Notes under the pieces: model-generated
What the model was told of the DNA's origin: nothing
What the model saw: only the letters and a program-made list of their open reading frames with translations
The model's database searches: none
In this document: positions 39,362 to 52,815 of the stretch, piece by piece
How the letters are laid out: each line of letters starts with the position of its first letter
Position numbering within the stretch: position 1 is the first letter of the stretch
NCBI GenBank assembly: GCA_029204225.1
Contig: CM055108.1
Coordinates: 19,129,779 to 19,193,778, forward strand
DNA length: 64,000 nucleotides
Direction: 5' to 3'
Origin: Diphasiastrum complanatum
Taxonomy: Eukaryota; Streptophyta; Lycopodiopsida; Lycopodiales; Lycopodiaceae
Program-made: the position numbers and the translations under genes

Positions 39362-39877
39362 ATTGCTTTAGATTAGCAAAAAAGAATCTTCAATATAAAG
39401 AAAATGGTCTCTTTTTATAGTTGAGAGATAGACATTATTTCCTACCTCCCTTAGCTTCCAACTTCAAATATTTGGTGGAAAAACCATTTGAGACCTCTAA
39501 CTTGACTTTTAGACCTCTAACTAATATAATTAAAGCCTCAAGCTTTGTTATTTCTAAATTGCAACTATTACAACTAAGTGCCTTCGGGTTGGACTTACAC
39601 ACGCAAGGTGCCAAATCCCTCAAATTTATTTCCCACTCAAAATCAATCTGAGGTGGTATGCTGATATCCCCCAAGCCTCAACAGTATCCTCCACCAAAAT
39701 TGGTAATGGGTCTCATGGCCCCTGCCTCAACGCTTGAATGTTGTGGAATGACGTTGTGTTGTGATGCAGTTGGAGGAAGTTTATTGGTCTCAATGATGAA
39801 ATAAAATTTTGTCTACTCTATAAAAAGCATAGATAAGGCTCATTTGCACAAAACAAGAACACAGTCTTGCCAGATTT

Positions 39878-40460
39878 TTAGAAATAACCATATGGGTTTG
39901 GTGGCCATTCTTGATAACTTTGTTCATTGACAAATGGATAGCGGACACCATTTCGAAAAGGATCCCAAGATGATTCTTGTTGATTTTGATCCTCGTAGAT
40001 AGGTGCAGTTGTCAGTGGCATCATTGAAGCTTCTCTCGATTGGTAATGTGGATATGACATGCTTGCTTGACTACTTTGTTTGTCAAAATATTCGTGAAAT
40101 GTTTGAATCTGAATACTCTTTTTGGCCATCAACCTTACAAATTGAGTACAAGGTGTTGATAGTATCAGTGTTGGTTCTTGTTGTGTGAATGACCTTTTCG
40201 AAATAACTCTCCCTTGATTGCCTTTTCTGGTCTATTTTTTCCGGTTCCATCAATACTGAAAAGGGTTTTCTGCTATTCGATGGAACAAATAGACCATAGT
40301 TGGACATTGCCCATTATTGATGGTAGAGTTAAATGCCAATCTTAGTTTTTCTCTTTTCATTGTCTTGTGATGTTGAAGGTTGCGTGATTGTGCTTGTTTG
40401 AGAATCTTCTGTTGGTTGTGAAAAAATCAGATCCAAAACATGCTTAATGAATCATTAGAT
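39878..40460 (-). pseudogene. Unrecognised protein remnant
   Basis: Minus-strand frames look like one protein with a single frame change. SQPTEDSQTSTITQPSTSQ lies near 40440-40380. An ORF from 40307 reads MSNYGLFVPSNSRKPFSVLM and SRESYFEKVIHTTRTNTDTI. The frame from 40132 to 39878 reads IQTFHEYFDKQSSQASMSYP and ends EWPPNPYGYF. The polar, Ser/Gln-rich composition is protein-like. I do not recognise the family; it could be a transposon-encoded protein. A stop precedes the MSNYG frame. Confidence 0.35.
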
Positions 40461-40794
40461 CTTTGGCTAAGTTTGGATGCTGCACATCTAGAATCTACAA
40501 GCTAGAAACCATACATCTACCATGCTAGAACTTGGAAATACATGAATATCAAAATCATTAAGATCTAATATAGTATTGTCCTTGTCTGTACAACAGCAAC
40601 AGCACATTGTCATTCACACGTGTGGATTTAAGTACAACAAGAAAAATTGCATTCTACACATTAGAACTCAAGATATCATGAGAGATATGAAAGAGATGGA
40701 CATAGAATCAAAAGAGAAAAGTTCTCCATACAAAATGAGAACATCAAGATAATTTCTCCTCACTGGTACAACACTATAGCAGCCATAATGTTAA

Positions 40795-41120
40795 CTTGGT
40801 AAAATTCGCTTGCTTTCTTCTGTTGCTTGATGTTTGATTGATTCTACCAACTCTATCTTCTGTAATGCTATTGTCAATGGATTTCGATATGACTTTGGGC
40901 ATTTTGCAAATTTAGAAGAATTGTCATATTTTTCAATTGTCTCAAAGCCTGGTAGCACTATGATTTTTCTTTTGTAGTGCATCTTGAGTGGATTAGCTTG
41001 ATAACAAGGTTCATGTTGGTCCATATTGGATAATAGCAATTTGCCTTGACAATTGAGACATGGATGGTTGTGTCGGGATAGGATGGAAATATCGGGGTCA
41101 GCCGACTATCCTCGGTGCAT
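40795..41120 (-). pseudogene. Unrecognised ORF fragment with CX2C motif
   Basis: A minus-strand frame reads HPCLNCQGKLLLSNMDQHEPC, where Cys and His spacing (CX2C, later HX2C) recalls a zinc-binding motif, then KMHYKRKIIVLPGFETIEKY and IALQKIELVESIKHQATEES before TAA. It might belong with 39878-40460. No family recognised. Confidence 0.3.
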
Positions 41121-41183
41121 GAATCTACGTCTGTTAGATTCAAGCCACCTTTGATAGCTCAAAGATGATCCTAGCTTCGAAAT

Positions 41184-41805
41184 TGTTGGGATCAAAATAG
41201 TCGATTTCGTAGACATGCACAAAGTAGATTGATTTACAATTCAATTGCGGAAGTGAAATAGTACGAAGCTTACGACTTAGTCGAAGAATGTGTACAAGTC
41301 TAAATGCAGTTTCATGCATGATCTTTCCAATACAATACTTTGAAATAATAGAGAGAAAGATCAAATAAGGTGCAAGTGATGATCGATGTAGCATTAGAGT
41401 AACTTAACTGAGTAACTCCTTTGCATGAATTGTAAATGAATATATACACATAGCTAAAGAATTAAAAAAATACTTAATTTGTACTTTTACAAATAGAATT
41501 AAGGCATTATGTGCTATTAGCAGTCGTCATTAGATAGGATCTAATTCCATTAGAGATTCTGTCCGGACGTTGAGCCGCCGAATGTTCAAGTCAATTATTT
41601 GAGGTTGATGGTGACATGCGTAATTGATGATAGTCGAATAGTAGATGAATGACCGATATGATGGTGGTACTCAAATCAATGGTGATTCGAGAGTTTAGCT
41701 GTGTCAATAGAACACTATCATTGAATCCTATATATTTTTGCAGACTGTCAAAAGACAAGTGTATTTCTATAAAGTATGCAACTATCCAGATATTTACATA
41801 TAGCA
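41184..41805 (-). repeat. Possible LTR of copia I
   Basis: Sits between the copia I RNase H remnant and a TGTTGGG end at 41184, where a minus-strand LTR would terminate. The outer TG (41805) is a guess and no polypurine tract is preserved. Confidence 0.25.
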
Positions 41806-41823
41806 AATGAATGGACCTAGATT

Positions 41824-42060
41824 AGCTATGAGTTAAGGGATGGAGAGGATAGGAATGTGCAAAACTTCATACTCACCTCCTTGTTGAGTATCCTGATATA
41901 GTGGTACTTAATCTCAATGTCCTTGCTCCTAGAGTGAAATCTAGGATTGATCGATAATGTTATAGCACTCAGATTGTCGCACTGAATGATCATTGGAGCA
42001 GTTTGTCTGAGGCCAATGATAGACAATAGATTTCTCAACCATATTGCCTCTGAAGCCAAA
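41824..42060 (-). pseudogene. Copia I RNase H fragment
   Basis: The minus-strand ORF reads EAIWLRNLLSIIGLRQTAP, CDNLSAITLSINPRFHSRSK and IEIKYHYIRILNKEV, the C-terminal part of copia RNase H. Closest in wording to the F copy (RNLLSDIALRQL). Both sides are truncated. Confidence 0.8.
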
Positions 42061-44854
42061 TAAACAACAACTCTAACTCGTGCATTTGATTATAGCTTAG
42101 AAGAATTCTAGCCAAAATGCAAAGAAACTCAAAATGGTAAAACTCCAAATGAATGTAACAATCAAAGATGTATTCAGATTGCTAAGAATGAGGATTCCTA
42201 TCATTACATTCAAGAGAATATACAAGCAAAGGAAGTGCAACATATATATTGTATTGCTCAACAAATGATCAAGCAGTTGGTACGCCTACTAAGGTACTTG
42301 GTGATTATTTTTTTTGACAATCTTAGATTATTGATGGGTGTTTAAAAAAACTAAATCAGTCGTTAAGGGGAACAAATTGTAGGAATAATGATTAATTGCA
42401 GGCCTTGAGCCTTGGGTACACACACTACATGGAGGTTTTTTTTTCTATAAATGTAAGCTTTGCATTGTGATGAATACTAAAGAACACAATAATTGTGTGA
42501 TTGAAGAAGAGACTTTATTTCTACTTGGCTAAGAAGATTAGTTGGCTCAGACTTCGTGCAGCATGTCAAATATGAATTGCTCCAACCAATCACTCATAAG
42601 TATCTCCAAAGCAACTCCAAATTTGTCTATAAACAACATGGTTTTGCTTAACTACTGCAGTTAATCATGGGTTTATTGAGTTTCCAAAGAATAACTGAGC
42701 AGATTGGATTGCTACCACAGAACACTTGCTGCTCTAGAGGTGGCTCCTTCAAGAACATTGTTGCTGTAGTACATGTGCTATCTCGCTCTCAACCACAAAT
42801 GCTTAAAGGACATTTCATGCTACAGAATTTCCTTATGATCCTCGTTGGTAACTCCTTAATGCATGCAACCTGTAGGCTTTCTCAAACCATGACACTGATC
42901 AAATGTCTCTACTTCCACAATTCACAGAGTGTCTCTGCACATAAAAAACCTATAGCAGCCTCATGACTCTTCTTTTCAAGAAATCCTCACTTTGCTGCTG
43001 ATGGAAATTGCAATATTGTTGATAATGTTTTGAATAGTATTCTCAGTCTCAATACTATACTTGCATGCAATAAGGAAGACCTCCATCATCAGCAAGCCAG
43101 CTCATGTGTTGGCAGTACAAGATGCCCTCTTAGTGACAGAGAATAAACATTCAATTCAATGACTTTCAAGCTCTCTGCATGGTAGAAATACTTCTCACTA
43201 AGCTTCTATCTACTCTTCAGGAAAAAAGGATACAAATTCTTCATAATGTTGTTCTTCCAAGGTTTCTAAACCAAAATACTGTCATGCATTTATCTTTTGC
43301 ATAAAATATTTCCTTTCTCTTAAGTGCAAGTACTCTGCCTCAAATCCGAAATAATACTCTGACAATGGATTTCTATTAGCCAAAAACAAGCAACATGATG
43401 CTTCTTCTTGGAACAATATCTGTCCCACAAATAGCTACATTATAGATTTTATTGCTTCAAATTCTCTAACTAAAAGCAACAACCCACACACAACAGAAGC
43501 TAGAATCAATGTTCTCATACAAACTCTAATAACATGATGGAGACTTTAGACAAGCATGCATTTCGATGCTCTAACTAATATCAGGACTTTAACCAACATG
43601 ATTAATACATGACATGCTTGACGAATTGACGAACATTAGAAGCCTATCACAATAATAGAATTGAGATCGTGCATTTGAAAGGTGCACCATCAAGCAAACA
43701 GTGTTGTATAATGAAAAGCACACACAATATTCAAAACTTAATGATGGAACTCTTACTCAAAATCACCATGACTCGATATCCATTCGATACCAAACGAGGG
43801 AACTTATGTACATATTTATGCTTTGCAATTCGTGCATTATGGCTCTGTACGGAGGCCACATATATAGGTAGCATGTCCAATTAACTAAGTAGGTGCAAGA
43901 GTGCTGTCATTAATGACTATAGATTAGTGCAGATGTAGACTAACTATGCGCTAATTCTTTAGACTTTCAAAGCCCTACAAATGATCATGCAATACGTTAA
44001 CTTGCCAGCTTTATCAGGGTAAGATACAATGCACTACCTCTTGACCTGAGGATGAGCCCTAATACACTATTTACTTGGAAAAGCCCCAAGTTAACTTTGA
44101 ACAACCTACTAGGACCAAGCAAACTGGTAATTGCTACTCATTGCAACATACCCTCCCCCCTCAATTGGTATTTTGTTTACTTACGAAAAATAGGATGTGA
44201 AGCTGAAGTAGATCACTATGGAAAACTTGTGAAGGCTGTCCATGTGCATAGAACTAAATAGAGCATCTAGGTGAATACAGTAAGGACATCTTAAGATTGA
44301 AAAGGAAGTACCAAAAAGGGACTCCACTAGAACTTTCACTTGTAGATTGTCATAATTTTCCTCATTTTAATCTTCTGCTGAAATTCCTCAATTTTTGCTG
44401 CTAACTGGCTATAGTCCATGATGGCAATAGTATCTGCCTAGCATGCAGGTGTTCAGTGGATATCATGACTTTGTACAGAGCATTTAACTAGTGAACAAGA
44501 CATCAAAGTCTAACTTGTGCAGTTCATAAATTTTTTGTGGATAATTGCATGGTTTATAATGCCTTACGCAAACAACACCAGCAAGCACTGATGGAATAAA
44601 CCATTGATCTATCTACAACACTTTTTAATGAAAAAACCAAAATCTTGTAAACATATCTCCCTCAACTCAGAATACTGATGGAGATGTGAGTGCTCAATAG
44701 ATTGGCACATGAGCCATAAAAAACTCAAGATGTGTCAAAAAATTATTAGCAAAGAGTAATTACAGTGATTGTTCCTTCATAGAAAACATTAAGAACAAGA
44801 TGTGAAAATCAGGTTACAAGACTTAAACAAAGTCTGTTGAAAATTCCTCACATA
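42061..44854. other. No recognisable gene; region downstream of CURT1
   Basis: Several short plus frames (42667-42966, 43669-43884, 44052-44261) lack family features. The part nearest 44854 must hold the CURT1 3' untranslated region. Confidence 0.4.
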
Positions 44855-47217
44855 TCACATCTGTTCATCATTAGCTGTTCCAATGATTTTCTCCTTCAAA
44901 TTGCTGATCTTATCATTGAGCTCCTCTCTATTTGCCTGTAGGCAAAATCACAAAGAAACTACATCAAGGAACAGGCAGAACCCGATCAACTGGATGTTGC
45001 TGAAAACGTTAGACTGAATTTCTTCATTCCTTGATAAAATACAGCTCCAATACAGTGTTTTAGCCAATATTTTTGAGGGCTATAGACAATTATAAAAGCT
45101 TAGAACTGAAGACATATTCTCCTTAGCATTCCTACTTTCACCCAAACTCACAGGATCCTGCAAGGACAAAGCTTAGAAAATTGCAAAAGGGAGAATAAAA
45201 CCTTAAATAGGAGATATCTGTAAACAAACCAGCTGCTGTAGCCAAGCCCAACAAGCTCCATAAGCTTAGGAAGCTGTATAAAACCGGTACCCACTGGCAT
45301 GTGTCAATGAATATGACTGGTATGACTTACACAAAATGAGCAGCAAAACACTTCAATAAACCTGGGTACGTTTATCTTTCTCTAAAAGGATCCAATGTTT
45401 TCATGGCAATCACACAATATACGTATTGCCTCATCAAATATTGTAAGAATTTCAAATTTCACTAAATATTATGGCGATTACCAATAGTACAGGGTATTCC
45501 CGTTTTTTATGACAAAGACAACCGACACATGTATTGCTGTTCCAAATATTGTAACAACCAAATTTCACTAGATGATGACCATGTACCAATGGGACAGGGC
45601 TGATTACTCCAATCAGAGTGGAGGAGAACCAAGCTACAGCAATTGCACCTGCACTGTATGTTGCAATGGATGACTTATTCTCCAAAGTCTCCCACTGTCA
45701 CCACAATCATAAAACATAGCTGCATGAAAAAAACTGCTAAGTAAAAGTGACATTGCAACTTTAGAAATAAATTCTCACATAAACTTGGCCCAACCTTAGC
45801 TTTTAAAGCTTCCAAAGTCTCTTCAAACTGATTTGAGGTGTCGGACGATGCTTCATCTGATGATGCAACTCTCAAAGGTATGGATGAAGGTCGCAGGTAT
45901 GCTGAAACCACATATTTACATCACAGATATATTTCAGAAATGATACAACATGGCACGAGACAACGAAAAGAACAGAGTAATAGAGAAATCCAATCAGACG
46001 TCAATTTCCTTCCAGAAACATAATGCACAACTTTGTTTAACAAGCCGCCCTACAAATTCAATACCCAAAAGACATCTATTCTGAAAAATCATCAATGAAA
46101 TGATTGCTTTCAAACTACATGATACAGCTTCAAAATCTAAACTTGCAATTGTCAAATATCAATATGTTGAAATCCTTGACTTGTAATCTAAGATTGGATT
46201 GACCAGACTAACCTTTAAAAAACCTCCAAGCAAAATAAAAGAGGTGCAGTGCTAAAAGAAAGCCTAAACATCTGAAATTTTATAGCTAAAACTAGTTGGT
46301 ATTCTAGAGGTGAAGAAGTGCAACAGCGGGATGGCCTTGCCTATGTAGAATGAATGTAGTACAACTGGTATTTGCATATAAAGAGACTCGCTATCTTCTT
46401 TGAAACTTCAACAAAAGAACAATAAAATACAATAAAATCAAGGCACGTCCCTTGATTTTGACTGATTTCATATACTTAATTTGACCACTTTGCAGCATTT
46501 TTGCCTTTACAAGGCAAGGCAAAAAAGCTCCAGCATTAGAATCAGCAGAAAAAAAGGGTTTCATGGCATGTATTGCCATTCACAAGCTCAGTAGATCATA
46601 TGATATACAGCTATCATGGACTATATTCCTCAATCATGGTTAAACGTTTTCAAAACACGCAAACCTATTTTGTTTGCACTCACTGGAAATTACAATCATG
46701 GTTGATCTTGAGTCCTGACTGAACATGCTTTACCTTCATTTGGTACACATATAGATAGGCTTAAAGTTTGTGCGTCTGCAGGAATTGACCATTTTCGACT
46801 AAGAAGCACAGAAATAGCCTCTCCAAAGTAAATATATACCTCACTAAGTTTTACATACGTGCGTCCTCGACATCTAAGAAGTTATATCCTTGCTCAGGCA
46901 TTTGCAAAAACATATTGAAATCTTTGAAGCTAAAACAAGGCAGGCACTTGCTTAGAATTCATACGGGTTTCATTAAAGAAACAAACGATGTTCCGATCTA
47001 CCGTCAAATGATCGAAACGAATGCTGCAAAAAGTTTAAAAGAGCTTTAAGGGATTCAAACCTGATTTCTGAGCAGGCGGTCTCAAGATCATCATGCCATT
47101 CATTTGCAATCCTGATCGGCGAGGCCTGCACCGCATCAAGGAAACAGTGCCCTGCCTCACAGCCGTGGATGAGCGAAACGAAGGCACGACTATGGCCGGA
47201 TTGGCTACAGCCATCAT
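44855..47217 (-). CDS. CURT1: CURVATURE THYLAKOID 1 (CURT1/CAAD domain) protein, five exons
   Basis: Complete gene. Exons on the minus strand: 47217-47061, 45901-45795, 45694-45587, 45273-45202 and 44935-44855; all introns are GT-AG and the phases join to 174 codons. Residues 1 to about 65 are Arg/Ser-rich and acid-poor, fitting a chloroplast transit peptide. Next come an acidic stretch, an amphipathic helix (FEETLEALKAKWETLENK), membrane helix 1 (SIATYSAGAIAVAWFSSTL), a loop, LPKLMELVGLGYSSWFVYRY as helix 2, and a charged C-terminal helix (NREELNDKISNLKEKIIG). This order is that of CURT1 proteins, which oligomerise at grana margins and bend thylakoid membranes. Start chosen at the ATG-ATG pair; an in-frame ATG at 47253 would add 12 residues. 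Length is as usual for the family. Confidence 0.9.
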
Positions 47218-48179
47218 GATTACTGTTGTATTTTCAGTAATCTTGAGGTGCAATTGAACTCAACCGAGACAAAAGCAAGAACAAGCCAGAATCATCAAAA
47301 TTTTATACCAGAAACCGAAAAGAATGATGCAGATTCTGTCCTGTGAATTTACTGTTGAAAGCTTCCGATCCGATCGATGCAATCGAACTAAAAACAGCCG
47401 ATCTGCCACAACATTTGGCATGAAAATGCGAGAGACGATCAGCGATCAGCAACAAATTCCGCATTGCCGACACGAAGCTTAAGCCCATGTGCGAGCATGA
47501 AAGACCTGTTCATCAAATATTAAAGAAAGAGAGGAAAAGTATATCCCAATGGCTCATCATTGCAGTTGCCCTAAATCAAAAGGAATAGGGAAAAATTTTA
47601 CTTTGTCTTTCTTTCTCTTTCTCTATCCTTCCCTTGGTCCCTTTTGATTTGGGGACTCCCCTTAGTTTGAGTACTGCATGTACTCCTCCCTGATGCGCAG
47701 CTGAAACCTAAGAAAACAAGAACGTTGTGGTATTATGCGACAAAATAACATTGTGAAATTGTTGGATTGAGCAAAAAAAAATTATCTAAAATTTTTTTCA
47801 TTTTATTTTAAGGTTTAGACGAATGCATATATCAACTTTTTTTCTTCGTTCTATTTTAAGGTTTAGACAAATGCATTTATCAGCTTTTTTGCTTCAGAGG
47901 TAAGTATCGATAAGTTAAGTTATCGTGATGATTCATTTGTTTTTGTTTTTTCAAATTTTAAGTTGCAAGAGCTTGCACCATCACAATCACTTCCACAAAA
48001 GTACTTAACGTTTTTACAATCGTAGAATTAAGATTACACATTGAGATTTAAAAATATTAAGGATTGTTTCTGAAATGATTTTGGTAACAAATAGGTGATC
48101 TTTATTTAATGATAATTTTTACAATGGGGTTAATATTTTGATCACAAAATTTTTTGGAATTTTGAAGTTGGCAATGATT
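47218..48179. promoter_or_regulatory. CURT1 5' region: leader, upstream ORF and inverted repeat
   Basis: The minus strand upstream of the CURT1 start. A 61-codon upstream ORF (47488-47303) would precede the CURT1 ATG if the transcript starts beyond it. At 47569-47656 lies an inverted repeat with AAATCAAAAGG arms (see findings). Pyrimidine-rich TTTCTTTCTCTTTCTC on the plus strand occurs at 47607-47623. Beyond 47700 the sequence is AT-rich and featureless. Confidence 0.4.
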
Positions 48180-48470
48180 CAGCAATATTCACTACTAGTA
48201 CTCATAATAATCAAGACTAGTATTCACGAGTATTCACAATAATCATGGGTATCATAAGTATTCACAATAATTACAAGTATTGAATTTCAAGAATATTCAC
48301 AATAATTACAAGTATTGAATTTCAAGAATATTCACAATAATTACAAGTATTCATTCACAATAATCACGATCAACATTCACAAGTATTGACAAAAATCACG
48401 ATTAGTATTCATGAGTAGTATTCACAATAATCAATCAGTATTCACAATATTCACAATCAGTATTCAAGAT
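48180..48470. repeat. TATTCACAATAAT minisatellite
   Basis: Tandem 35-bp units start at 48261, 48296 and 48331 (partial), each beginning TTCACAATAATTACAAGTAT. Degenerate copies of TATTCACAATAATCA extend to both sides. Confidence 0.85.
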
Positions 48471-48817
48471 ATTTCTCTTCCTTTGAAGCACTCCATTTCT
48501 GGATCACAAATCAAAATCCCTCATGCCAACATGTGATTCAAAGTAGCAACGGACCATGTCGATGCCCACACTTATCATAAGAAGCAACAACAACCAGTAT
48601 TCAACCTATTTCAATTCATTGAAAAGCAAATTTAACGATGCAAAACCCTTTCTCCATGTCAACTGAAGTAAAGTGTGGCATGCACAACACTCTTTTGCTA
48701 GGCCAACTCATGTTTTTCATTCAACAAATGTCCTTTGTTATATTTCATGCATGATCTCAATCACTTACATGTTGTGTAATTGAGGTGCATTAAATGATCT
48801 AGTGTTTAAACTTATAT

Positions 48818-49842
<1,025 letters not shown>

Positions 49843-51512
49843 ATGTTTTTCCATTCTGAAACTGAAATATTGTCAAGATCTATGAATAAAAAATTGATTT
49901 GGCATTATAGACTTGGCCACCTTAATCATATATCGATTGCTAACATGTCTAAGCATTTTTCAGTTCTTGATTTTGACTATCGAATTGTCGACCCTCCTGT
50001 CTACCAAAGTTGTATCATAGGAAAGTAGAGTAGAAGGCCATTTAAGTCAAATCAAGAAAATATATCTAAAGATTTGCTAGACATAGTTCATACTGATATA
50101 TGTGGCCCGATGCATATACCATCACTGTTTGGTGCAAAATTCTTTATTACTATAAGGGAAGCTCCTTAGATCCTGCTTACAAATCCTAAACACAAAAGAA
50201 TAACACATTGTGGAGAAACCACCCAACCAAGTAGAAGCATCCAATCAATCTCTAGAAGCCTCACCCCCAAGCCAAGGAACAAGAAGCATGAATGTAGATT
50301 GAGAGCCTGGCAATGAATCAAGAACCATGATGAGGAGTAGGGCGAGTTTGGTCCTCTTATATAGAGCCTAATGCATCCTGGGCACATGGCCATGCATAGC
50401 CCTATGTTTCCTATACATAGATTCACCTAGAATAGAGTCCTATGCATGGACCAACTATTCATAGAATTGCTATTGATAACTCTATACATGCATACACTGT
50501 CTCATTACCTTGTCTAAACTCCACTTAGTGTGTTCTGGGCCTCACAAGGATATTAGTTACTTTCGGGTCACGTCCAGTATGACGTGGCATAACTAACAGC
50601 TTGTTTCACTGGAGTACCGTGTATCCAAGACTGGGAGTATACTGTATCCTATGTACTGGTCATGGACATAACAATTACATTCATTGATGCTTATTCTAAA
50701 AGAACTACTATATATTTTATGAAGCACAAATCTGAAGGTTTCCATATCTTCAAAAAATCAAAGAGCATGCGGAGTTGCAAACATGCAAAAGAATCAAAGC
50801 TCTCAGGAGCAATAATGGCATATACATCGCAAATGACTTCAAGGATTAATGTTTGTGGTGATTGGTATCGAACATCAATTTACTGCTTCCTACTCTCCAC
50901 AGTCGAATGGACTAGCCAAAAGGAAGAACAAGACCTTAGTCAAGTCTACCAAATGCATAATCACTCATGCTTCATTGCCCAAATTATTCTAGTAACATGC
51001 TATATCGATAGTAGCCTGATGTATAACTAAAGGCCTACCAGACAGTAAGATCCCTCATGAAGTTTGGACTGGATCCAAACCTTCATTAAAGCATTTAAGA
51101 GTCTTTGGGTGCATTGCCTATGCTCATGTCCCAAAAGGACACAAGAAAGAAATTAGATGAGCATTCTTTCAAGACTATGTTTGTTGGCTATTGTTCTTCT
51201 AATGGAATGTATCGGCTGTACAATATTGAAATCGTGTAAAGTTTTCACTAGGAAGTATGTGACTTTTATTGAAGATCACTTTATTGATATGAAGGGCAAG
51301 GACCAGATGCAGTCTATAGATTATGCCCCAACAACTAAAGTAGACCGAAATACCATTTTGATTCTTTCAAGTAGTCAATCTGTACTATCAAATTCAGAGG
51401 AAGATCAAGCAACTGCAACTCAAGAGCAGCCGACACAACTGACACAAAGTCAAATTCTGCAGCTAGATGCACCAACCAAAAGATCAACAAGAATTCGAAC
51501 TCAGCTTGTTTG
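49843..51512 (+). pseudogene. Copia F integrase, interrupted by an inserted LTR
   Basis: HHCC module (HYRLGHLN, with a later SCIIGK) at 49890-50028, then a catalytic-core remnant with VHTDICGPMH at about 50088-50120, the inserted LTR, then FIDAYSKRT and the C-terminal YVTFIEDHFIDMKGKD block near 51255-51303. Frame changes and stops such as TAG at 50026 show decay both before and after the insertion. Confidence 0.75.
50151..50673 (-). repeat. Solo LTR of family K with 5-bp target duplication
   Basis: 523 bp flanked by ATTAC at 50146-50150 and 50674-50678. Read on the minus strand it starts TGTTATGTCC, has CTATATAAGAGG (TATA box) near 50355, and ends CCCTTATA, where CA would be usual. Removing it joins the two halves of copia F integrase. 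It resembles the LTR at 26303-26806. Solo LTRs arise by LTR-LTR recombination. Confidence 0.8.
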
Positions 51513-51529
51513 ATACACTAATGAGTTTT

Positions 51530-52810
51530 CTCACTATTCTATATAGGAGCTGATCACAATTGAGAAAGCAATTTCATAGGCCAATTTAGATCTCTGAAAG
51601 AAAGCTATGGACAAGGAGTACAACTCATTGCTGAAGAACAACACATGGACCGTCACCAAAATGCCTTCAAATGGATCTTTAAGATTAAATATAAAGTAGA
51701 TGGCAGTATCGAAAGTCTGGACTTGTGGCAAGGGATTTTTCATGAACTCCCAATTCAACTATCTTAAAACCTTTAGCCTAGTGGTCAAGCATACTTCTCT
51801 TTGGTTGCTACTATCATATGATATTGCAGTCAACCTTGAGGTACACCAGATTGAAGCCTTGTACGGTCTGAAGCAATCATCCATAGCCTTGTTTGGTTCC
51901 ATCAAATCAACACATTCTTGATTGATTATTGATTCTTACCAAGATCTACAGACTGTAATGTTTATCTCAAGGTTGTCAGACAATTCTTTATAATCATCAC
52001 ATTGTACGTAGATGATACATTGCTTTTTGACAACAATATCAAACTGACAAAGGACACCCAGAGGATGTTGTCTTGAGAGTTTGAGATGACAGATCTGGGA
52101 GAAGCACATTATTGTCTTGGGATCTAGATCCAAAAAAACAAAAACAAAAGACTTCTCTATATCACTCAATAGAGGTACTTCCAGAATTTACTGTTGAAAT
52201 TCAATTGAATGAATTGTAAGCTTGTGGATAATCCCATGGATCTAGGATTAAAGTTATCAAAGGAGCAACGTTCTCAAACCGATGAGGAGAAAGGCAAAAT
52301 GAAGGGGTATCCATATCAATCAATTATCATATCTCTAATATATGAAATGATTTCTACCAGGCCCGATCTTGTGTACACCATTAGCTCTTTAAGCCAATAC
52401 ATGGCAAACCCGAGTATGATCTGTTGGAAAGCTCTTCTAAGATTAATCAAATATGTATGAGCTACTATCAACCTATGCATCTGCTAGAGGTTGATCCATC
52501 TAATATCCATACACTTCATGGATATACAATTGCAAATTGGGCAGGCAATGTAGACACCAAAAAATCAACTTCTGGATTTGTCTTCTTATTTAATAATGCT
52601 CCAGTATTCTAGAATAGTCAAAAGCAAACCTCCATCGCAATGTCTTCGATAGAATCAGAATACATTGCAGCCTATCAAGCTACTAAAGAGGCAATATGAT
52701 TGAGAAATCTATTGTCTGACATTGCCCTTAGACAACTGTTCCAACAAGCATTCAATGTGACAATCAGAGTGCTATAGAATTATCGATTGATCCTAGATTT
52801 CACTCTAGGA
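51530..52810 (+). pseudogene. Copia F reverse transcriptase and RNase H
   Basis: Readable blocks: KNNTWTVTKMPSNG, VVKHTSLWLLLSYDIAVNL, then a deletion that removes the NG-EEDIYM block and joins VHQI to EALYGLKQSS. YVDD is intact at 52005-52016. After that come NPMDLGLKLSKEQRS, ISTRPDLVYTISSLSQYMANP and RNase H with TKKSTSGFVFLFNN and IAMSSIESEYIAA. Several stops and frame changes. RNase H stops abruptly at DPRFHSRR and runs into the LTR. Confidence 0.8.
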
Positions 52811-52815
52811 GAAAG

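Larger units (their letters stand above)
49843..52815 (+). mobile_element. Copia F: B-family copy, 5'-truncated
   Basis: Begins within the pre-integrase region (LIWHYRLGHLNHISIANMSK), continues through integrase, RT and RNase H, and ends at an LTR (52816). It has no gag, protease or 5' LTR. A solo LTR is inserted at 50151-50673. The junction of RNase H with the LTR has lost the end of RNase H and the polypurine tract. Confidence 0.8.

Noticed and set aside
39435-39674. Minus-strand 79-codon ORF (starting MGDISIPPQIDFEWEINL)
   Set aside because: No recognised family and no supporting exons; the frame overlaps another on the plus strand.
42667-42966. Plus-strand 99-codon ORF near the CURT1 downstream region
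   Set aside because: No domain, no splice-compatible neighbours, and base composition like surrounding non-coding DNA.
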